The notes: a model not told the origin generated them from the letters alone. Shown: positions 1 to 10,554, counted from the first letter of the stretch. The stretch: DNA of 64,000 nucleotides from Naasia sp. (GCA_025463675.1 JAODAX010000029.1:1-64000), one strand, 5' to 3'. A program made the numbers and translations.

Positions 1-2
1 AA

Positions 3-224
3 CCACCCTCCCGCTGCCAAGCCGCGCACATCGCCCCCTGGCGGTGGAACGGACCCACCGACATCCGCAACGGCGCACTCCTGTGCCCCTTCCACCACCG
101 CCGCTTCGACAACGACAGCTGGGCACTGGAAGAACGCAACGGCACCCGCTGGTTCATCCCACCACCCTGGGTCGACGCCACCCGACGGCCCCGCCGAGGC
201 GGACGACCAGCACCCCCCGACTAG
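3..224 (+). CDS. C-terminal part of HNH endonuclease domain protein (DUF222/13E12-type), truncated by window start
   Basis: Frame 3 reads ...CQAAHIAPWRWNGPTDIRNGALLCPFHHRRFDNDSW...stop; H-x-P-W, TD-x-x-NG-x-LLC-x-x-HH is the HNH signature. Confidence 0.85.
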   Translation, partial: PPSRCQAAHIAPWRWNGPTDIRNGALLCPFHHRRFDNDSWALEERNGTRWFIPPPWVDATRRPRRGGRPAPPD

Positions 225-398
225 CGGCTAGCCAGGGCGACCGCCAGGAGTGACTCCCGGGCAAATTCCAGACTCAAGGAGCACCTTGGTTACCTTGCAC
301 GTCGGAAGGAGACCGTATGAAGGTCGAAATCCACAGGGTTCGATGAAGAAGGCGCCCGGCCCGCCTCGGCGGCGCGGGCGTTTCCAGCCCTCGAACAC

Positions 399-430
399 GA
401 AATGGCCCCGGTTCGCGCCGGGGCCATTTC
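399..430. terminator. Strong hairpin terminator (bidirectional candidate)
   Basis: GAAATGGCCCCGG-TTCGCG-CCGGGGCCATTTC, 13-bp perfect stem, just 3' of the minus-strand CDS ending at 448. Confidence 0.75.
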
Positions 431-447
431 CCTGTATTCGGAAGGGT

Positions 448-1305
448 TCAGTCGCGTGCTGACCCGTACCGGATCGCGCAATCGAGGCGCGCCATCGCGT
501 AGTCGAGTGCGCCGGTGTCCACGCCCTGACCGGCACGGAGATCCCCTCGCGGGGTCGTGGATACGTCGAAGTCGTGGCCAATCATGCAGAGCCGGCGCAG
601 TTGCGGCAGGTCAGTGCCGCGCGGCTCGAGGATGCCGGGATCGCTCCTCACCCGCAGGTCCCCTTTGGGTCCCCACGAGATCTCTCGACCGCCCGTGCCC
701 GGGTCGTCGACGGCCAGAAAGATCCCGTCACGCCGGAAGTCGGCTGCCGACGCGCATTCGATGCGGAGGGCCGCGGCCAGACAGACGACGTGGCCGTCGG
801 TGAAGGCGAACGCCGACACGCCGGGCGCGTTCAGAGCGCGGAGCGATGAGTAGAGCGCCGCGCCGGCCCCCGGCTCGGCGGACGCGATGGCCCCTGCGGC
901 CACGGCGTTCGCCACGTCGTCGGGGGTATCACGATCGGCGTCGGTCTGCTCCTGCTGGAACACGTCAAGCGAACTCGGCTCGAGCGCGGACGGGATCAGG
1001 ACCGCGGCGGCGATCAGCCCGAGGAGGGCTCCTCCGGCGAGCGCGGCGCGACGCAGCCGCCGGTTCTCCTGCCTCGGCGGTCGGCCGGCCGCTGATGCGC
1101 CAGCTCGCTCCGCCGCCGACGGGGAAGGCTCGCTCGCGGGCACTGCGGACGGATGCGCCGGCGCGGCTATGGCGGGCGCGCCCGCAGGGACGAGGGCAAG
1201 AGCGGGCGCGGTCAGCCGGTCCAGCTCGTCCCGGGCGCGCAGGCGATCCTCTTCACTCGCGTCCGGTCCGAACGCGAGCCGCTCGAGCTCTCGCCTGTTC
1301 AGCAC
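448..1305 (-). CDS. Hypothetical single-TM protein (285 aa)
   Basis: ORF with Pro/Ala-rich N-terminal region, one hydrophobic segment (AALAGGALLGLIAAAVLI) and extracytoplasmic-looking domain. Confidence 0.7.
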   Translation of the reverse strand: MLNRRELERLAFGPDASEEDRLRARDELDRLTAPALALVPAGAPAIAAPAHPSAVPASEPSPSAAERAGASAAGRPPRQENRRLRRAALAGGALLGLIAAAVLIPSALEPSSLDVFQQEQTDADRDTPDDVANAVAAGAIASAEPGAGAALYSSLRALNAPGVSAFAFTDGHVVCLAAALRIECASAADFRRDGIFLAVDDPGTGGREISWGPKGDLRVRSDPGILEPRGTDLPQLRRLCMIGHDFDVSTTPRGDLRAGQGVDTGALDYAMARLDCAIRYGSARD

Positions 1306-1369
1306 GGTTCAGCGTGACATTCCGGCGCGCGATGAACCAGTGAGAATCTGCGGAAAGGCGGCGACGGAA

Positions 1370-1945
1370 TCAGCTGCGACCGGGCAGCTTCAGCCGGGCC
1401 AGCGGCGAACCGGGTGCGGCGAGCGCCGGGGCCGTCGCGCGCTGCTGCTCCCCCTGCTGCGCGGCGAGGACGATGAGCACGGCGGTGAGCACCGGCGGCA
1501 CCCACTGCAGCCAGGCCTGCTGACGCTGGGCGCCGCTCAACTCCGCCGAGGTGCCGGCCGACGGCTGGTTGGCCCCGGCGGCGGGCTCGCCCGCGTGCTT
1601 CGACTGCACCTGGCCGACGATGCCGGAGTAGACGGATGCGGCACCGGCTGCGAGCGTGATGCCGGTCTTCACGATCGCGCTGGTGCGCCCCTCGCCCTGC
1701 ACGATCAGGCGCTCCTTGTCGTTCGCGAGCATCGCGACGCTGCCGGCGGCGTGCGCCGCCATCGAGCCGATCAGCACCGGCGACCATTTCATCCAGCCGG
1801 CAGAGGAGACGCGCGTGCGCTCGCGCGGGTCCTTCGCGGCGGCCGCTCCACCATTGAGGCCTACGGCCCCCATCAGGGTTCCGCCGAACCAGGAGGCGAG
1901 GCCGATGTCGTGCAGACTGCGGGCGATGGTCGACGCGGTGGTCAT
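1370..1945 (-). CDS. Hypothetical membrane protein (191 aa)
   Basis: ORF with several hydrophobic segments; MTTASTIARSLHDIGLASWFGGTLMGAVGLN... Confidence 0.7.
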   Translation of the reverse strand: MTTASTIARSLHDIGLASWFGGTLMGAVGLNGGAAAAKDPRERTRVSSAGWMKWSPVLIGSMAAHAAGSVAMLANDKERLIVQGEGRTSAIVKTGITLAAGAASVYSGIVGQVQSKHAGEPAAGANQPSAGTSAELSGAQRQQAWLQWVPPVLTAVLIVLAAQQGEQQRATAPALAAPGSPLARLKLPGRS

Positions 1946-2191
1946 GGGGGCACTCCTCGAATCGGGGCGGGGTCGGGGTCCGGTCAGTGTCCCTCCCGAG
2001 ACTGAGCGGAGTCACCGGGCTTGACAGTCACCCGAGGCCACGTTCCGCCTCTTCCGGTCGGTCGACCGCAGGTGACCGCAGCCCCGCCGAAGAACCGCGA
2101 GGTGGAGGCGGCGAAGCGGCGGGAGAAGTCGCCGCAGCGCTTCGCGCAGGTCGGCTGATCCGGGTGCGGCCGGTCGGTTCCCTGCGGCGGG

Positions 2192-3418
2192 TCAGCCGTC
2201 GGCGGCGGCGAGTTGGCCGCACGCCCCGTCGATCTCCTTGCCGCGGGTGTCACGCAGCGTGGTGGGGATGCCGGCCGCATTGAGGCGGCGGACGAACTCG
2301 TCCTGCACCGCCGGCTCCGACGAGGTCCAGATCGAGCCGGGCGTCGGGTTGAGTGGGATCGGGTTCACGTGCACCCAGCCGCGGCCGCGGGCGAGCAGCT
2401 TCTCGGCGAGCAGGTCCGCGCGCCACGGATGGTCGTTCATGTTCTTGATGAGCGCGTACTCGATGGAGACCCGCCGGCCGGTCTTCGCGAAGTAGGCGTA
2501 CGCGGCGTCCAGCGCCTCGTCGACCTTCCACCGCGAATTGACGGGGATCAGCTCATCGCGCAGCTCGTCGTCGGGCGCGTGCAGCGACAGCGCGAACGTG
2601 ACCGGGATGTCCTCGTCGGCGAGCTTGCGAATGGCGGGCACCAGGCCGACCGTCGAGACGGTGATGTGCCGAGCGCTCATCCCGAGGCCCTCCGGCTGCG
2701 GGGCGACCATGGTGCGCACGGCGTGCATCAGCCGGGCGTAGTTTGCGAGCGGCTCCCCCATGCCCATGAAGACGATGTTGCTGACCCGCTCCGGCGTCGT
2801 CTCGCCCTTCTTCTTGCCGCCGAGCTCGCCGCCCTGGAGCGCCCGATTGGCGCGCACCACCTGGTCGAGGATCTCCGCGGCCGAGAGGTTGCGGGTGAGC
2901 CCCGCCTGCCCGGTGGCGCAGAAGGGGCAGTTCATTCCGCAGCCGGCCTGGGAGGAGACGCAGAGCGTGATGCGTCCGGGGTAGCGCATCAGCACCGACT
3001 CGACCAGGGCGCCGTCGTGCAGCTTCCAGAGGAACTTGATGGTGTCGCCGCGGTCGGTGGCGAACCGTCGCAGCTCCGTCATCAGCGGCGGCAGCAGGCC
3101 GGCGACAAGCTCCTCGCGGCCCGCGGCGGGGAGGTCGGTCATCTCGGCGGGGTCGCTCGTGTAGTGCGTGAAGTAGTGGGTGGCGATCTGCCGGGCGCGG
3201 AAGGCGGGCATGCCGAGTTCGACGAGGCGGGCAGCCCGCTGCTCGGGGGTGAGGTCGGCGAAGTGCACCGCAGGCTTGCCCCGCTTCGGGGAGGCGAACT
3301 GCAGCAGCGGGCGACCGCTCGCGTCGAGCTTCTGGGACCATCCCTCGGTGGTCGGGCGGACCTGCGGGCGCGCGACGACGGGGAGGATTTCGGGGGGCAT
3401 GGGTGAAAGGGTACGCAC
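2192..3418 (-). CDS. rlmN: 23S rRNA (adenine(2503)-C(2))-methyltransferase RlmN (radical SAM)
   Basis: [20 protein letters not shown] radical-SAM CxxxCxxC motif, [31 protein letters not shown]. Confidence 0.96.
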   Translation of the reverse strand: MRTLSPMPPEILPVVARPQVRPTTEGWSQKLDASGRPLLQFASPKRGKPAVHFADLTPEQRAARLVELGMPAFRARQIATHYFTHYTSDPAEMTDLPAAGREELVAGLLPPLMTELRRFATDRGDTIKFLWKLHDGALVESVLMRYPGRITLCVSSQAGCGMNCPFCATGQAGLTRNLSAAEILDQVVRANRALQGGELGGKKKGETTPERVSNIVFMGMGEPLANYARLMHAVRTMVAPQPEGLGMSARHITVSTVGLVPAIRKLADEDIPVTFALSLHAPDDELRDELIPVNSRWKVDEALDAAYAYFAKTGRRVSIEYALIKNMNDHPWRADLLAEKLLARGRGWVHVNPIPLNPTPGSIWTSSEPAVQDEFVRRLNAAGIPTTLRDTRGKEIDGACGQLAAADG

Positions 3419-3445
3419 CCACCGGGCATCGCGATGCGGGAGGCG

Positions 3446-4546
3446 TCAGCCGACCCGCGAACGACGCGCGGCCTCCGCTCCGGCGACCCGCAGCCACTGC
3501 GCGGCATCGGCCATGGCCGCCTCGGGGCTGGGCGCCAGATCGACGAGCGCGACAGCCTCGGCACGGCGGCCGTCGGGGAGCGCGGCGGGGGCGTCGATCC
3601 GGCCGGCGACGAGCACCGCCCGGGCGGACGCGGGAACCAGGCCTAGCAGATGCCCGACGACCTTCCCGGCCGGCGAGGTGGCGTCGAAACGCCCCTCCCC
3701 GGTGACCACGACGTCGGCGCCGGCGAGCGCCGCCTGAAGCCCGGAGAGCTCCGCGATGGCCGCCGCACCGGGCTCGATGCGCGCGCCCCAGAACGTGGCG
3801 AAGCCGTAGGCGGTCCCTCCCGCGGCGCCGGCGCCTGCGGCAGCCGGGTTTCCGCCCGCGAGCGCGGCGAAGTTCGCCAGCGCGGCGTCCAGTCGCTCGA
3901 CCACCTCGGGGGTCGCGCCCTTCTGCGGCCCGAACACCGCCGCGGCGCCGTCCGGGCCTAGCAGCGGGTTGGTCACGTCGGTCAGCAGGCGCACGCCGGG
4001 CGGCGGGGCGAGAAGGCGAGAGCTGTCAAGCGCGGCAAGCCGGGCGAGCGCGGCTCCGCCCGGCGGGAGCGCGGCCCCGTCGGAGTCTGCGAGCACGAGC
4101 CCCAGCGCCGCGAGCGCGCCCGCGCCGCCGTCCGTCGACGCGGACCCGCCGAGCCCGATCGTGAGCGATTGTGCCCCCGCGTCGAGTGCGGCGCGGATCA
4201 CCTCGCCCAGGCCGCGGGTGCCGGCGCCGGCCGCGTCCGGGGCGGCCATGAGGGGTAGGCCGGAGCTCTCCGCCAGCTCGATCACCGCGTGCCGGCCGGG
4301 CAGCTCGAGCCAGCGCGCAGGAACGGGCCTGCCGTCCGGGCCCGCAACCACCGCGGCGCGCAGGACCGCGTCGGGCGTGACCGCCGCGACGGCCGCGAGG
4401 GTGCCCTCGCCGCCGTCCGCCTGCGGGATGCGGACGACATCGTCGCGTGGTCGAATCTCGGCCCACCCCGCGGCGAGCGCGTCGGCCGCCTCCCGGGCGG
4501 TCAGGCTGCCCTTGAAGGAGTCCGGGGCGATCACGACACGGGACAC
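3446..4546 (-). CDS. Glycerate kinase
   Basis: MSRVVIAPDSFKGSLTAREAADALAAGW...QADGGEGTL; ...VVTGEGRFDATSPAGKVVG hallmark of GarK/GlxK family. Confidence 0.93.
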   Translation of the reverse strand: MSRVVIAPDSFKGSLTAREAADALAAGWAEIRPRDDVVRIPQADGGEGTLAAVAAVTPDAVLRAAVVAGPDGRPVPARWLELPGRHAVIELAESSGLPLMAAPDAAGAGTRGLGEVIRAALDAGAQSLTIGLGGSASTDGGAGALAALGLVLADSDGAALPPGGAALARLAALDSSRLLAPPPGVRLLTDVTNPLLGPDGAAAVFGPQKGATPEVVERLDAALANFAALAGGNPAAAGAGAAGGTAYGFATFWGARIEPGAAAIAELSGLQAALAGADVVVTGEGRFDATSPAGKVVGHLLGLVPASARAVLVAGRIDAPAALPDGRRAEAVALVDLAPSPEAAMADAAQWLRVAGAEAARRSRVG

Positions 4547-4585
4547 GCTGTCACTGTAGGGCGACCCCGGTCGGCCGCCCAGGCG

Positions 4586-4828
4586 TCAGGCGCCGGGGCA
4601 GTGCAGGCGGGTGGGCGTGAGGCCGGAGCCGCGCTCGATCCGATGGTCCCCCATCGCCGCGCCGCAGAGCGGACACCTCGGGTCGGCGGGGGGCGCGTAC
4701 GGCGCCTCTTTCCTCCCCCGGCCGATGCCGACCTGTGCGGCGCCGGAGAAGTTGTAGATGAAGCGGTTCCAGCCGTTCCAGAAGCCCGGCAGGCCGATGT
4801 ACGGGTTGGTGATGTCGCGCTTCGCCAC
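4586..4828 (-). CDS. Small hypothetical protein with C-terminal CxxC motif
   Basis: GTG start VAKRDITNPYIGLPGFWNGWNRFIYNFSGAAQVGIGRGRKE...CPLCGAAMGDHRIERGSGLTPTRLHCPGA. Confidence 0.6.
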   Translation of the reverse strand: MAKRDITNPYIGLPGFWNGWNRFIYNFSGAAQVGIGRGRKEAPYAPPADPRCPLCGAAMGDHRIERGSGLTPTRLHCPGA

Positions 4829-4940
4829 GATCCTTAGTGTACTAACTACCGGCTCCGGGCGGGCGCCCCCGCGGCGGGCGGTCAGGTGCGCGGAAACTGG
4901 CACCGCGAAACCGGTAGCGTCGAGGGGGAGGAACACCGCG

Positions 4941-6392
4941 ATGACCGCTGCGCAGAACCAGAGGACGCGCCCCGAGGGCCGCGTCAGCCGCTTCTTCGAG
5001 ATCGCCGCCCGCGGCTCGACCGTCGGCGCGGAGGTGCGCGGCGGGCTCGTCACCTTCGTGGCGATGGCCTACATCGTGATCCTCAACCCGATCATCCTGT
5101 CGGGCGGCACCGACGTCGCCGGAAACTCACTCAACTTCGGCCAGCTCGGTGCCGTCACCGCGCTCACGGCCGGCGTCATGACGATCCTCTTCGGGCTCGT
5201 CACCCGATTGCCGTTCGCCTTCGCCGCCGGCCTCGGCATCAACTCTTTCCTCGCGGTGGGCGTGGTCGGCCAGGTGACCTGGCCGGAGGCGATGGGGCTC
5301 GTCGTGATCAACGGGCTCCTGATCGTCCTGCTCGCCGCGACCGGGCTGCGCAAGCTCGTCTTCGACGCCGTGCCGCTCGCCCTCAAGACGGCCATCACGG
5401 TCGGCATCGGCGTGTTCATCGCGTTCATCGGGCTCGTCGATGCAGGGTTCGTCACCGCCACCGGCGTCGGCTCCCCGCCCGTCGGGCTGGGCACGGGCGG
5501 CTCCATCGCCACGGTGCCCACCCTGCTCTTCGTCGTCACACTGCTGATCTCCGCGGTTCTGATGGTGCGGCGGGTCCGCGGCGCCATCCTGATCGGTCTC
5601 GTCGCGGGCACGATCCTCGCCGTGCTGGTCGAGGCGATCTGGAACCTCGGCCCCCGCGTCGGCACGGACGGTGACATCAACGGTCAGGGCTGGGGCCTGA
5701 CCGTGCCGGAGCTGCCCGGCAACCTGGTCAGCGTGCCGGACCTCAGCCTGCTGGGCCAGTTCAGCTTCGGCTCGTTCGAGCGCATCGGCGTGCTGGCGGC
5801 GACGATGCTCGTCTTCACCCTGCTGTTCACGAACTTCTTCGACGCCATGGGCACCTTCACCGGCCTGTCCCGGGAGGCGGGGCTGGCCGATGCGAAGGGC
5901 GACTTCCCGCGCCTGCGTTCCGCGCTCATCGTGGAGGGGGTCGGGGCGGTCGCGGGCGGCGCCACCTCGTCGTCCTCGAATACGGTCTTCATCGAGTCGG
6001 GGGCCGGCATCGGGGAAGGCGCCCGCACGGGGCTCGCGAACCTCGTGACCGGCGCTCTGTTCCTGCTGGCGATGTTCTTCACCCCGGTCACGACCATCGT
6101 CCCCACCGAGGTCGCGTCGGCCTCGCTCGTCGTCGTGGGCGCGCTGATGATGTCCCAGATCCGGCACATCGACATGGGCGATTTCGCTGTGCTGCTGCCC
6201 GTGTTCCTCGCCATCATCGTGATGCCGCTCACCTACTCGATCGCGAACGGCATCGGCGCAGGGTTCGTCAGCTGGGTGATCGTGCACGCGTTCGCGGGCC
6301 GCGCGCGGGAGATCAAGCCGCTGCTCTGGATCGTCGCCGCCGGGTTCGTCATCTACTTCGCGCGGGGGCCGATCGAGGCGCTGCTCGGCTGA
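4941..6392 (+). CDS. NCS2 family purine permease
   Basis: ARGSTVGAEVRGGLVTFVAMAYIVILNPIIL; TNFFDAMGTFTGLSREAGL; SSSSNTVFIESGAGIGEGARTG. Confidence 0.95.
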   Translation: MTAAQNQRTRPEGRVSRFFEIAARGSTVGAEVRGGLVTFVAMAYIVILNPIILSGGTDVAGNSLNFGQLGAVTALTAGVMTILFGLVTRLPFAFAAGLGINSFLAVGVVGQVTWPEAMGLVVINGLLIVLLAATGLRKLVFDAVPLALKTAITVGIGVFIAFIGLVDAGFVTATGVGSPPVGLGTGGSIATVPTLLFVVTLLISAVLMVRRVRGAILIGLVAGTILAVLVEAIWNLGPRVGTDGDINGQGWGLTVPELPGNLVSVPDLSLLGQFSFGSFERIGVLAATMLVFTLLFTNFFDAMGTFTGLSREAGLADAKGDFPRLRSALIVEGVGAVAGGATSSSSNTVFIESGAGIGEGARTGLANLVTGALFLLAMFFTPVTTIVPTEVASASLVVVGALMMSQIRHIDMGDFAVLLPVFLAIIVMPLTYSIANGIGAGFVSWVIVHAFAGRAREIKPLLWIVAAGFVIYFARGPIEALLG

Positions 6393-6456
6393 TCTTGACG
6401 GGCGGCGCTACGGGCTGCATCCGGGCCCTCGCCGCGTCGGGCACACTGGAGGGACC

Positions 6457-7968
6457 ATGACCGCAACCCCGCAGCACGACCAGGACCACCTCCGCCACCT
6501 TGACGAGTGGGCGGCCAAGCAGTCGATCGCCGAGGCCATGGTGCCGCTGATCGGGCACCTGCACCGCGATCGGCACGTAGTGACGTCGCTCTACGGACGC
6601 AGCTTGGTGAACCAGTCGGCGATCGCGCTGATCAAGGCGCACCGCTTCGGCCGGCGCATCGAGGAGACCGAGCTGCCGCTCGCGGACACCGCGCTCGCCC
6701 TGCAGACGCTGATCGAGCTGGACCCGGCTCCCGCGTCGGTCGACCTCGCCGCGGTGCTCGCCGGCTACCGCGAGCGCCGCGAATCGGACGGCGACCTCGA
6801 GCTGGGCGACTACCTGAAGCAGGAGCTGACGTCGATCGCCGGGGACGCCGGGGAGCTGCCGACCGGCTCGCGCGACGTGGTGCTGTACGGCTTCGGCCGG
6901 ATCGGCCGTCTCGTGGCCCGCATCCTGATCGAGCACGCCGGGCGGGGCGGCGGTCTGCGCCTGCGCGCGATCGTCGTGCGCCGCAATGGTGCGGGCGACA
7001 TCGTCAAGCGCGCGAGCCTCCTGCGCCGCGACTCGATCCACGGGCCATTCGACGGCACGATCACGGTCGACACCGAGCGGGAGACGATCCTCGCCAATGG
7101 CACGCTCATCCAGGTGATCTACTCCGACGACCCGGCCGCCGTCGACTACTCCGCCTACGGGATCGAGGACGCGATCGTCGTCGACAACACCGGGCGCTGG
7201 CGGGACGAGGAGGGCCTCTCCCGCCACCTCGAGAGCCGCGGCGTCCGCCAGGTGCTGCTCACCGCGCCCGGCAAGGGCGCCCTGAAGAACATCGTGCACG
7301 GCGTGAACCACGGCGAGATCGAGGACGGCGACCGGATCCTCACCGCCGCGTCCTGCACCACCAACGCGGTGACCCCGGTGCTCAAGGCCCTCGACGACGA
7401 GTTCGGTGTGGTCCGCGGCCACATCGAGACGATCCACTCGTTCACCAACGACCAGAACCTGATCGACAACTTTCATAAGGCCGACCGCCGTGGCCGCGCA
7501 GCCGGACTTAACATGGTGATCACCGAGACGGGCGCGGCGAAGGCCGTGGCGAAGGCCCTGCCGCACATGGCGGGCCGGCTCACCGGCAACGCGATCCGGG
7601 TCCCCACCCCCGACGTGTCGATCGCGGTGCTCAACCTCGAGCTCGGCCGCGCCACCACCGTCGACGAGCTCAACGGCATGCTCCGCACCACCTCGCTCAG
7701 CTCCCCGCTGCAGCGGCAGGTGGGCTTCGTCGAGTCTCCCGACGCTGTCTCGTCCGACTTCCTCGGGTCACGCCAAGCCGGCATCGTCGACGGGCTCGCC
7801 ACGATCGCCGACGGGGCGAATGTGGTCGTCTACGTCTGGTACGACAACGAGTACGGCTACAGCCATCAAGTGGTGCGGATCATCGAGCAGATGGCGTCCG
7901 CCCACCCACCGGTGTTCCCCCGTGCCACCATCGGAGCTGCCACCGAGGACCTCACCGCCATTCCGTGA
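6457..7968 (+). CDS. Glyceraldehyde-3-phosphate dehydrogenase, long actinobacterial form
   Basis: VLYGFGRIGRLVARI; ILTAASCTTNAVTPVLKALDDEFGV; NVVVYVWYDNEYGYSHQVVRI, preceded by ~140-aa N-terminal extension. Confidence 0.94.
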   Translation: MTATPQHDQDHLRHLDEWAAKQSIAEAMVPLIGHLHRDRHVVTSLYGRSLVNQSAIALIKAHRFGRRIEETELPLADTALALQTLIELDPAPASVDLAAVLAGYRERRESDGDLELGDYLKQELTSIAGDAGELPTGSRDVVLYGFGRIGRLVARILIEHAGRGGGLRLRAIVVRRNGAGDIVKRASLLRRDSIHGPFDGTITVDTERETILANGTLIQVIYSDDPAAVDYSAYGIEDAIVVDNTGRWRDEEGLSRHLESRGVRQVLLTAPGKGALKNIVHGVNHGEIEDGDRILTAASCTTNAVTPVLKALDDEFGVVRGHIETIHSFTNDQNLIDNFHKADRRGRAAGLNMVITETGAAKAVAKALPHMAGRLTGNAIRVPTPDVSIAVLNLELGRATTVDELNGMLRTTSLSSPLQRQVGFVESPDAVSSDFLGSRQAGIVDGLATIADGANVVVYVWYDNEYGYSHQVVRIIEQMASAHPPVFPRATIGAATEDLTAIP

Positions 7969-8005
7969 CCGGCGCGCGCAACAGTGAGCAGCGGGGCGCG
8001 AAGCC

Positions 8006-9685
8006 CTACTTGCGGCTGTTCACCGCGACGATCTCGAGCTGGTACGGCGCGATGACCTCCCGCGAGATCCGGGCGTCCAACAGGTAGAGCCCCTCGGCGC
8101 CCGCAGCGACCCAGTCGGCGAAGGGCCGCAAGTCGTCCAGGGTCCGCACGATCGAGGCGTTAGCCCCGACCGCGCGCGCGAGCGCTGCGAAGTCGACCTC
8201 CGGGATCAGCATCGGCCCCTGATCCAGGCCGCGCAGGCCGTACAGGTGCACCTCGGCACCGTACGCGGCGTCGTTCCAGACGACGACGACCCCGCTCCGC
8301 ACCACGCGGGCCACGCTCTCCAGGTCGGCGAGCCCCATCAGCGCGCCGCCGTCGCCGGTCGTCAGCACGACAGTCGAGACGGGGGCGGCCACGGCCGCGC
8401 CCACCGCGCTGGGCAGGCCCAGACCGATGGTCTGGAAGGCGGTGCCGACCATGATCATCCGCCCGGGCGCGGCGACCGGCCAGTACGTGTTCGCCCAGCC
8501 GATGAAGTGACCGCCGTCGGAGACGACGACCCGGTCCTCCGGCAGCAGTCCGGCGAGTGCTTCGGCCAGGCTGCGCGGATCAAGCCGGCCGTCCGCGAGG
8601 ATGCCCTCGCCCGCGTCCCGCACGCGCAGCGCGCCGCCGGGCTCCAGTCCTGTCACGCGCTCCCGCCAGCCGGATTTCCGGGGCGCGACGCGCTCCAGCA
8701 GACCCTCCGCCGCCAGGCGGGCGTCGCCGACGATGGTCCGCTGCACGGCCGGGTGGGGCCGCGCATCCGGCAGATCGACGCGCAGGATCCGGCTCCCGGC
8801 GCCGAACAGCTCACCGAAGGCGGTGGTGAACTGGTTGAGACCGGCTCCCACCACCAGCACCGCGTCGGCTTCCCGCAGGAGGTCCATCGCGGCAGCCTGG
8901 CCGAAGCCGCCGACCACTCCCAGGTCGTACCGGTGGTCGAACTGTCCGCGACCGAGGGACGAGGATGCGGTGACCGCGTGCAGGCGCGCTGCCAGCTCTC
9001 GCAGCGCCGGACCCGCCCCCGCGAGATGCGCGCCCCGGCCGGCGAGCAGCAGCGGCCGCTCCGCAGCCGCGAGGATCGCGGCCACCTCGTCCAGGTCGGC
9101 CTTCTCCGGCACTACAGGCGGGACCGGCGCCGAGCCGGGGATGCTCTCCGGCTCGGCGAGCTGAGCGGCCAGGTCGTAGGGCACGGCGAGGACCACGGCG
9201 GTGCGCTCGGCCAGCGCGTGCTGCACGGCGCTGGCGGTGACCGCGCCGGCATCGGCGACGCCGACGGTGAAAGTCGCGGCCCCGACAGACGCGGCCAGCG
9301 CCTGCTGGTCAATGTCCCAGGGTCGCGCGCCCGAGGTGGGGGCATCGCCGACCACGAGCACCAGCGGGATGCGCGCCTGCACCGATTCGGCGAGCGCGGT
9401 CACCGCGTTGGTGAGACCGGGGCCGTAGGTGGCGGTCGCCGCGGCGAGGCGGCCGGACGCGCGGAAGTACGCGTCGGCGGCGGCCACCCCGCCGGCCTCG
9501 TGGCGCACCGCGACGAACCGGACGCCGGCAGGCTCGAGCGCGTCCAGCACGTAGGCGTTGCCGTTGCCCATGACGCCGAACACGACGTCGAGGGAGCCGG
9601 CGAGCACCTCGGCGACACGGGCAGAGACGGTGGAATCGGAGGGACGGGACATGGGCGAAACTCCAGCGGAGACGGGACGGGCCAT
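8006..9685 (-). CDS. Thiamine pyrophosphate-dependent enzyme (acetolactate synthase-like)
   Basis: FGVMGNGNAYVLDALEPAGVRFVAVRHEAGGVAAADAYFR; TYGPGLTNAVTALAES; VVLTTGDGGALMGLADLESVAR. Start may be 9652 (MSRPSDSTV). Confidence 0.88.
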   Translation of the reverse strand: MARPVSAGVSPMSRPSDSTVSARVAEVLAGSLDVVFGVMGNGNAYVLDALEPAGVRFVAVRHEAGGVAAADAYFRASGRLAAATATYGPGLTNAVTALAESVQARIPLVLVVGDAPTSGARPWDIDQQALAASVGAATFTVGVADAGAVTASAVQHALAERTAVVLAVPYDLAAQLAEPESIPGSAPVPPVVPEKADLDEVAAILAAAERPLLLAGRGAHLAGAGPALRELAARLHAVTASSSLGRGQFDHRYDLGVVGGFGQAAAMDLLREADAVLVVGAGLNQFTTAFGELFGAGSRILRVDLPDARPHPAVQRTIVGDARLAAEGLLERVAPRKSGWRERVTGLEPGGALRVRDAGEGILADGRLDPRSLAEALAGLLPEDRVVVSDGGHFIGWANTYWPVAAPGRMIMVGTAFQTIGLGLPSAVGAAVAAPVSTVVLTTGDGGALMGLADLESVARVVRSGVVVVWNDAAYGAEVHLYGLRGLDQGPMLIPEVDFAALARAVGANASIVRTLDDLRPFADWVAAGAEGLYLLDARISREVIAPYQLEIVAVNSRK

Positions 9686-9775
9686 GTGTGTCTCGCGCGG
9701 CGTTGCCGCCTGCCGCTGCCCATTTTTCGAGCATCAGCGCCGCGCGGCGCCGGACCCGTCCACTGTAGAGGACGG

Positions 9776-10302
9776 CTAGCCGGGCCACCGCCCGCAGCGC
9801 GTCGACGACGACGCGATGGTCGTCGATCGCCTCCACCCGGTTGGTGAGGAACGCGAAGCCGACCCGGGCGTCCGGGTCGGCGAACGCCGCAGGCCCGCCC
9901 GCCCCGTCGTACCCGACGCTGCGCTGGCCGAGGTACCGGCGCGCCTCCGAGTCGAGCGGGAAGCCCTGCCCCACCGCGGCCAGGGTCCGGGCACCGAGAC
10001 CACCGGTTCCCCCTCCGCCTGCACCTCGGTGGCGCGAGCGAGCACCGCGTCCCCGAGCAGCCGGGCGCCGGCGGTCTCCACCACCGTCGCCGACCACACC
10101 TTCGCGAGGCCGCGGGCGGTCGCGATGCCGCCCGCGCCCGGGATCTCCGCCTCCCGCACCCGGAGGTCGTTGAACCCGGTTCCCGGCCCGACAAGCTCCA
10201 CCGGGAAGGCCCCCGCCCAGCGTCATGGCCAGGTGCGGCAGTCGGGACACCGGGCTGCCGGGCCGCGTCCTCGGCTACCTCCGCCGGGGCTCCCAGCCAC
10301 AC
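9776..10302 (-). pseudogene. Frameshifted C-terminal remnant of a serine hydrolase/beta-lactamase-related (EstB-like) gene
   Basis: Split across frames: SRLPHLAMTLGGG / ELVGPGTGFNDLRVREAEIPGAGGIATARGLAKVWSATV / FPLDSEARRYLGQRSVGYDGAGGPAAFADPDARVGFAFLTNRVEAIDDHRVVVDALRAVARLA. Confidence 0.75.
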
Positions 10303-10409
10303 CTCCGCGCCATCAGCCCCTTCATGAACTAAGGAGCCCCGGCCTGCCCGATCCGTTCTCGGATGAGCTCCGGAAGCCGGGCGTCCAACGGAGTAACGCG
10401 GAAATGATC

Positions 10410-10440
10410 AGGGCCCCAGAACTCAATGTTCTGGGGCCCT
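10410..10440. terminator. Rho-independent-like hairpin downstream of the tRNA-Ser/tRNA-Arg pair
   Basis: AGGGCCCCAGAAC-TCAAT-GTTCTGGGGCCCT, 13-bp perfect stem, 5 nt 3' of tRNA-Arg. Confidence 0.8.
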
Positions 10441-10445
10441 ATCTG

Positions 10446-10518
10446 CGCGCCCGGAGGGACTCGAACCCCCAACCTTCTGATCCGTAGTCAGATGCTCTAT
10501 CCGTTGAGCTACGGGCGC
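10446..10518 (-). tRNA. tRNA-Arg (ACG)
   Basis: GCGCCCGTAGCTCAACGGATAGAGCATCTGACTACGGATCAGAAGGTTGGGGGTTCGAGTCCCTCCGGGCGC; anticodon stem TCTGA/TCAGA, loop CTACGGA. Confidence 0.96.
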
Positions 10519-10554
10519 AGTCTTGTACCGACGGACCGGGGTCCGTGCGATCCG

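Noticed and set aside
3-224. HNH domain as homing endonuclease or defence nuclease
   Set aside because: Matches the DUF222/13E12-type HNH family, multi-copy in actinobacteria; only the C-terminus is visible and there is no defence context
2213-3406. 397-aa plus-strand ORF
   Set aside because: Antisense shadow of rlmN with low-complexity composition
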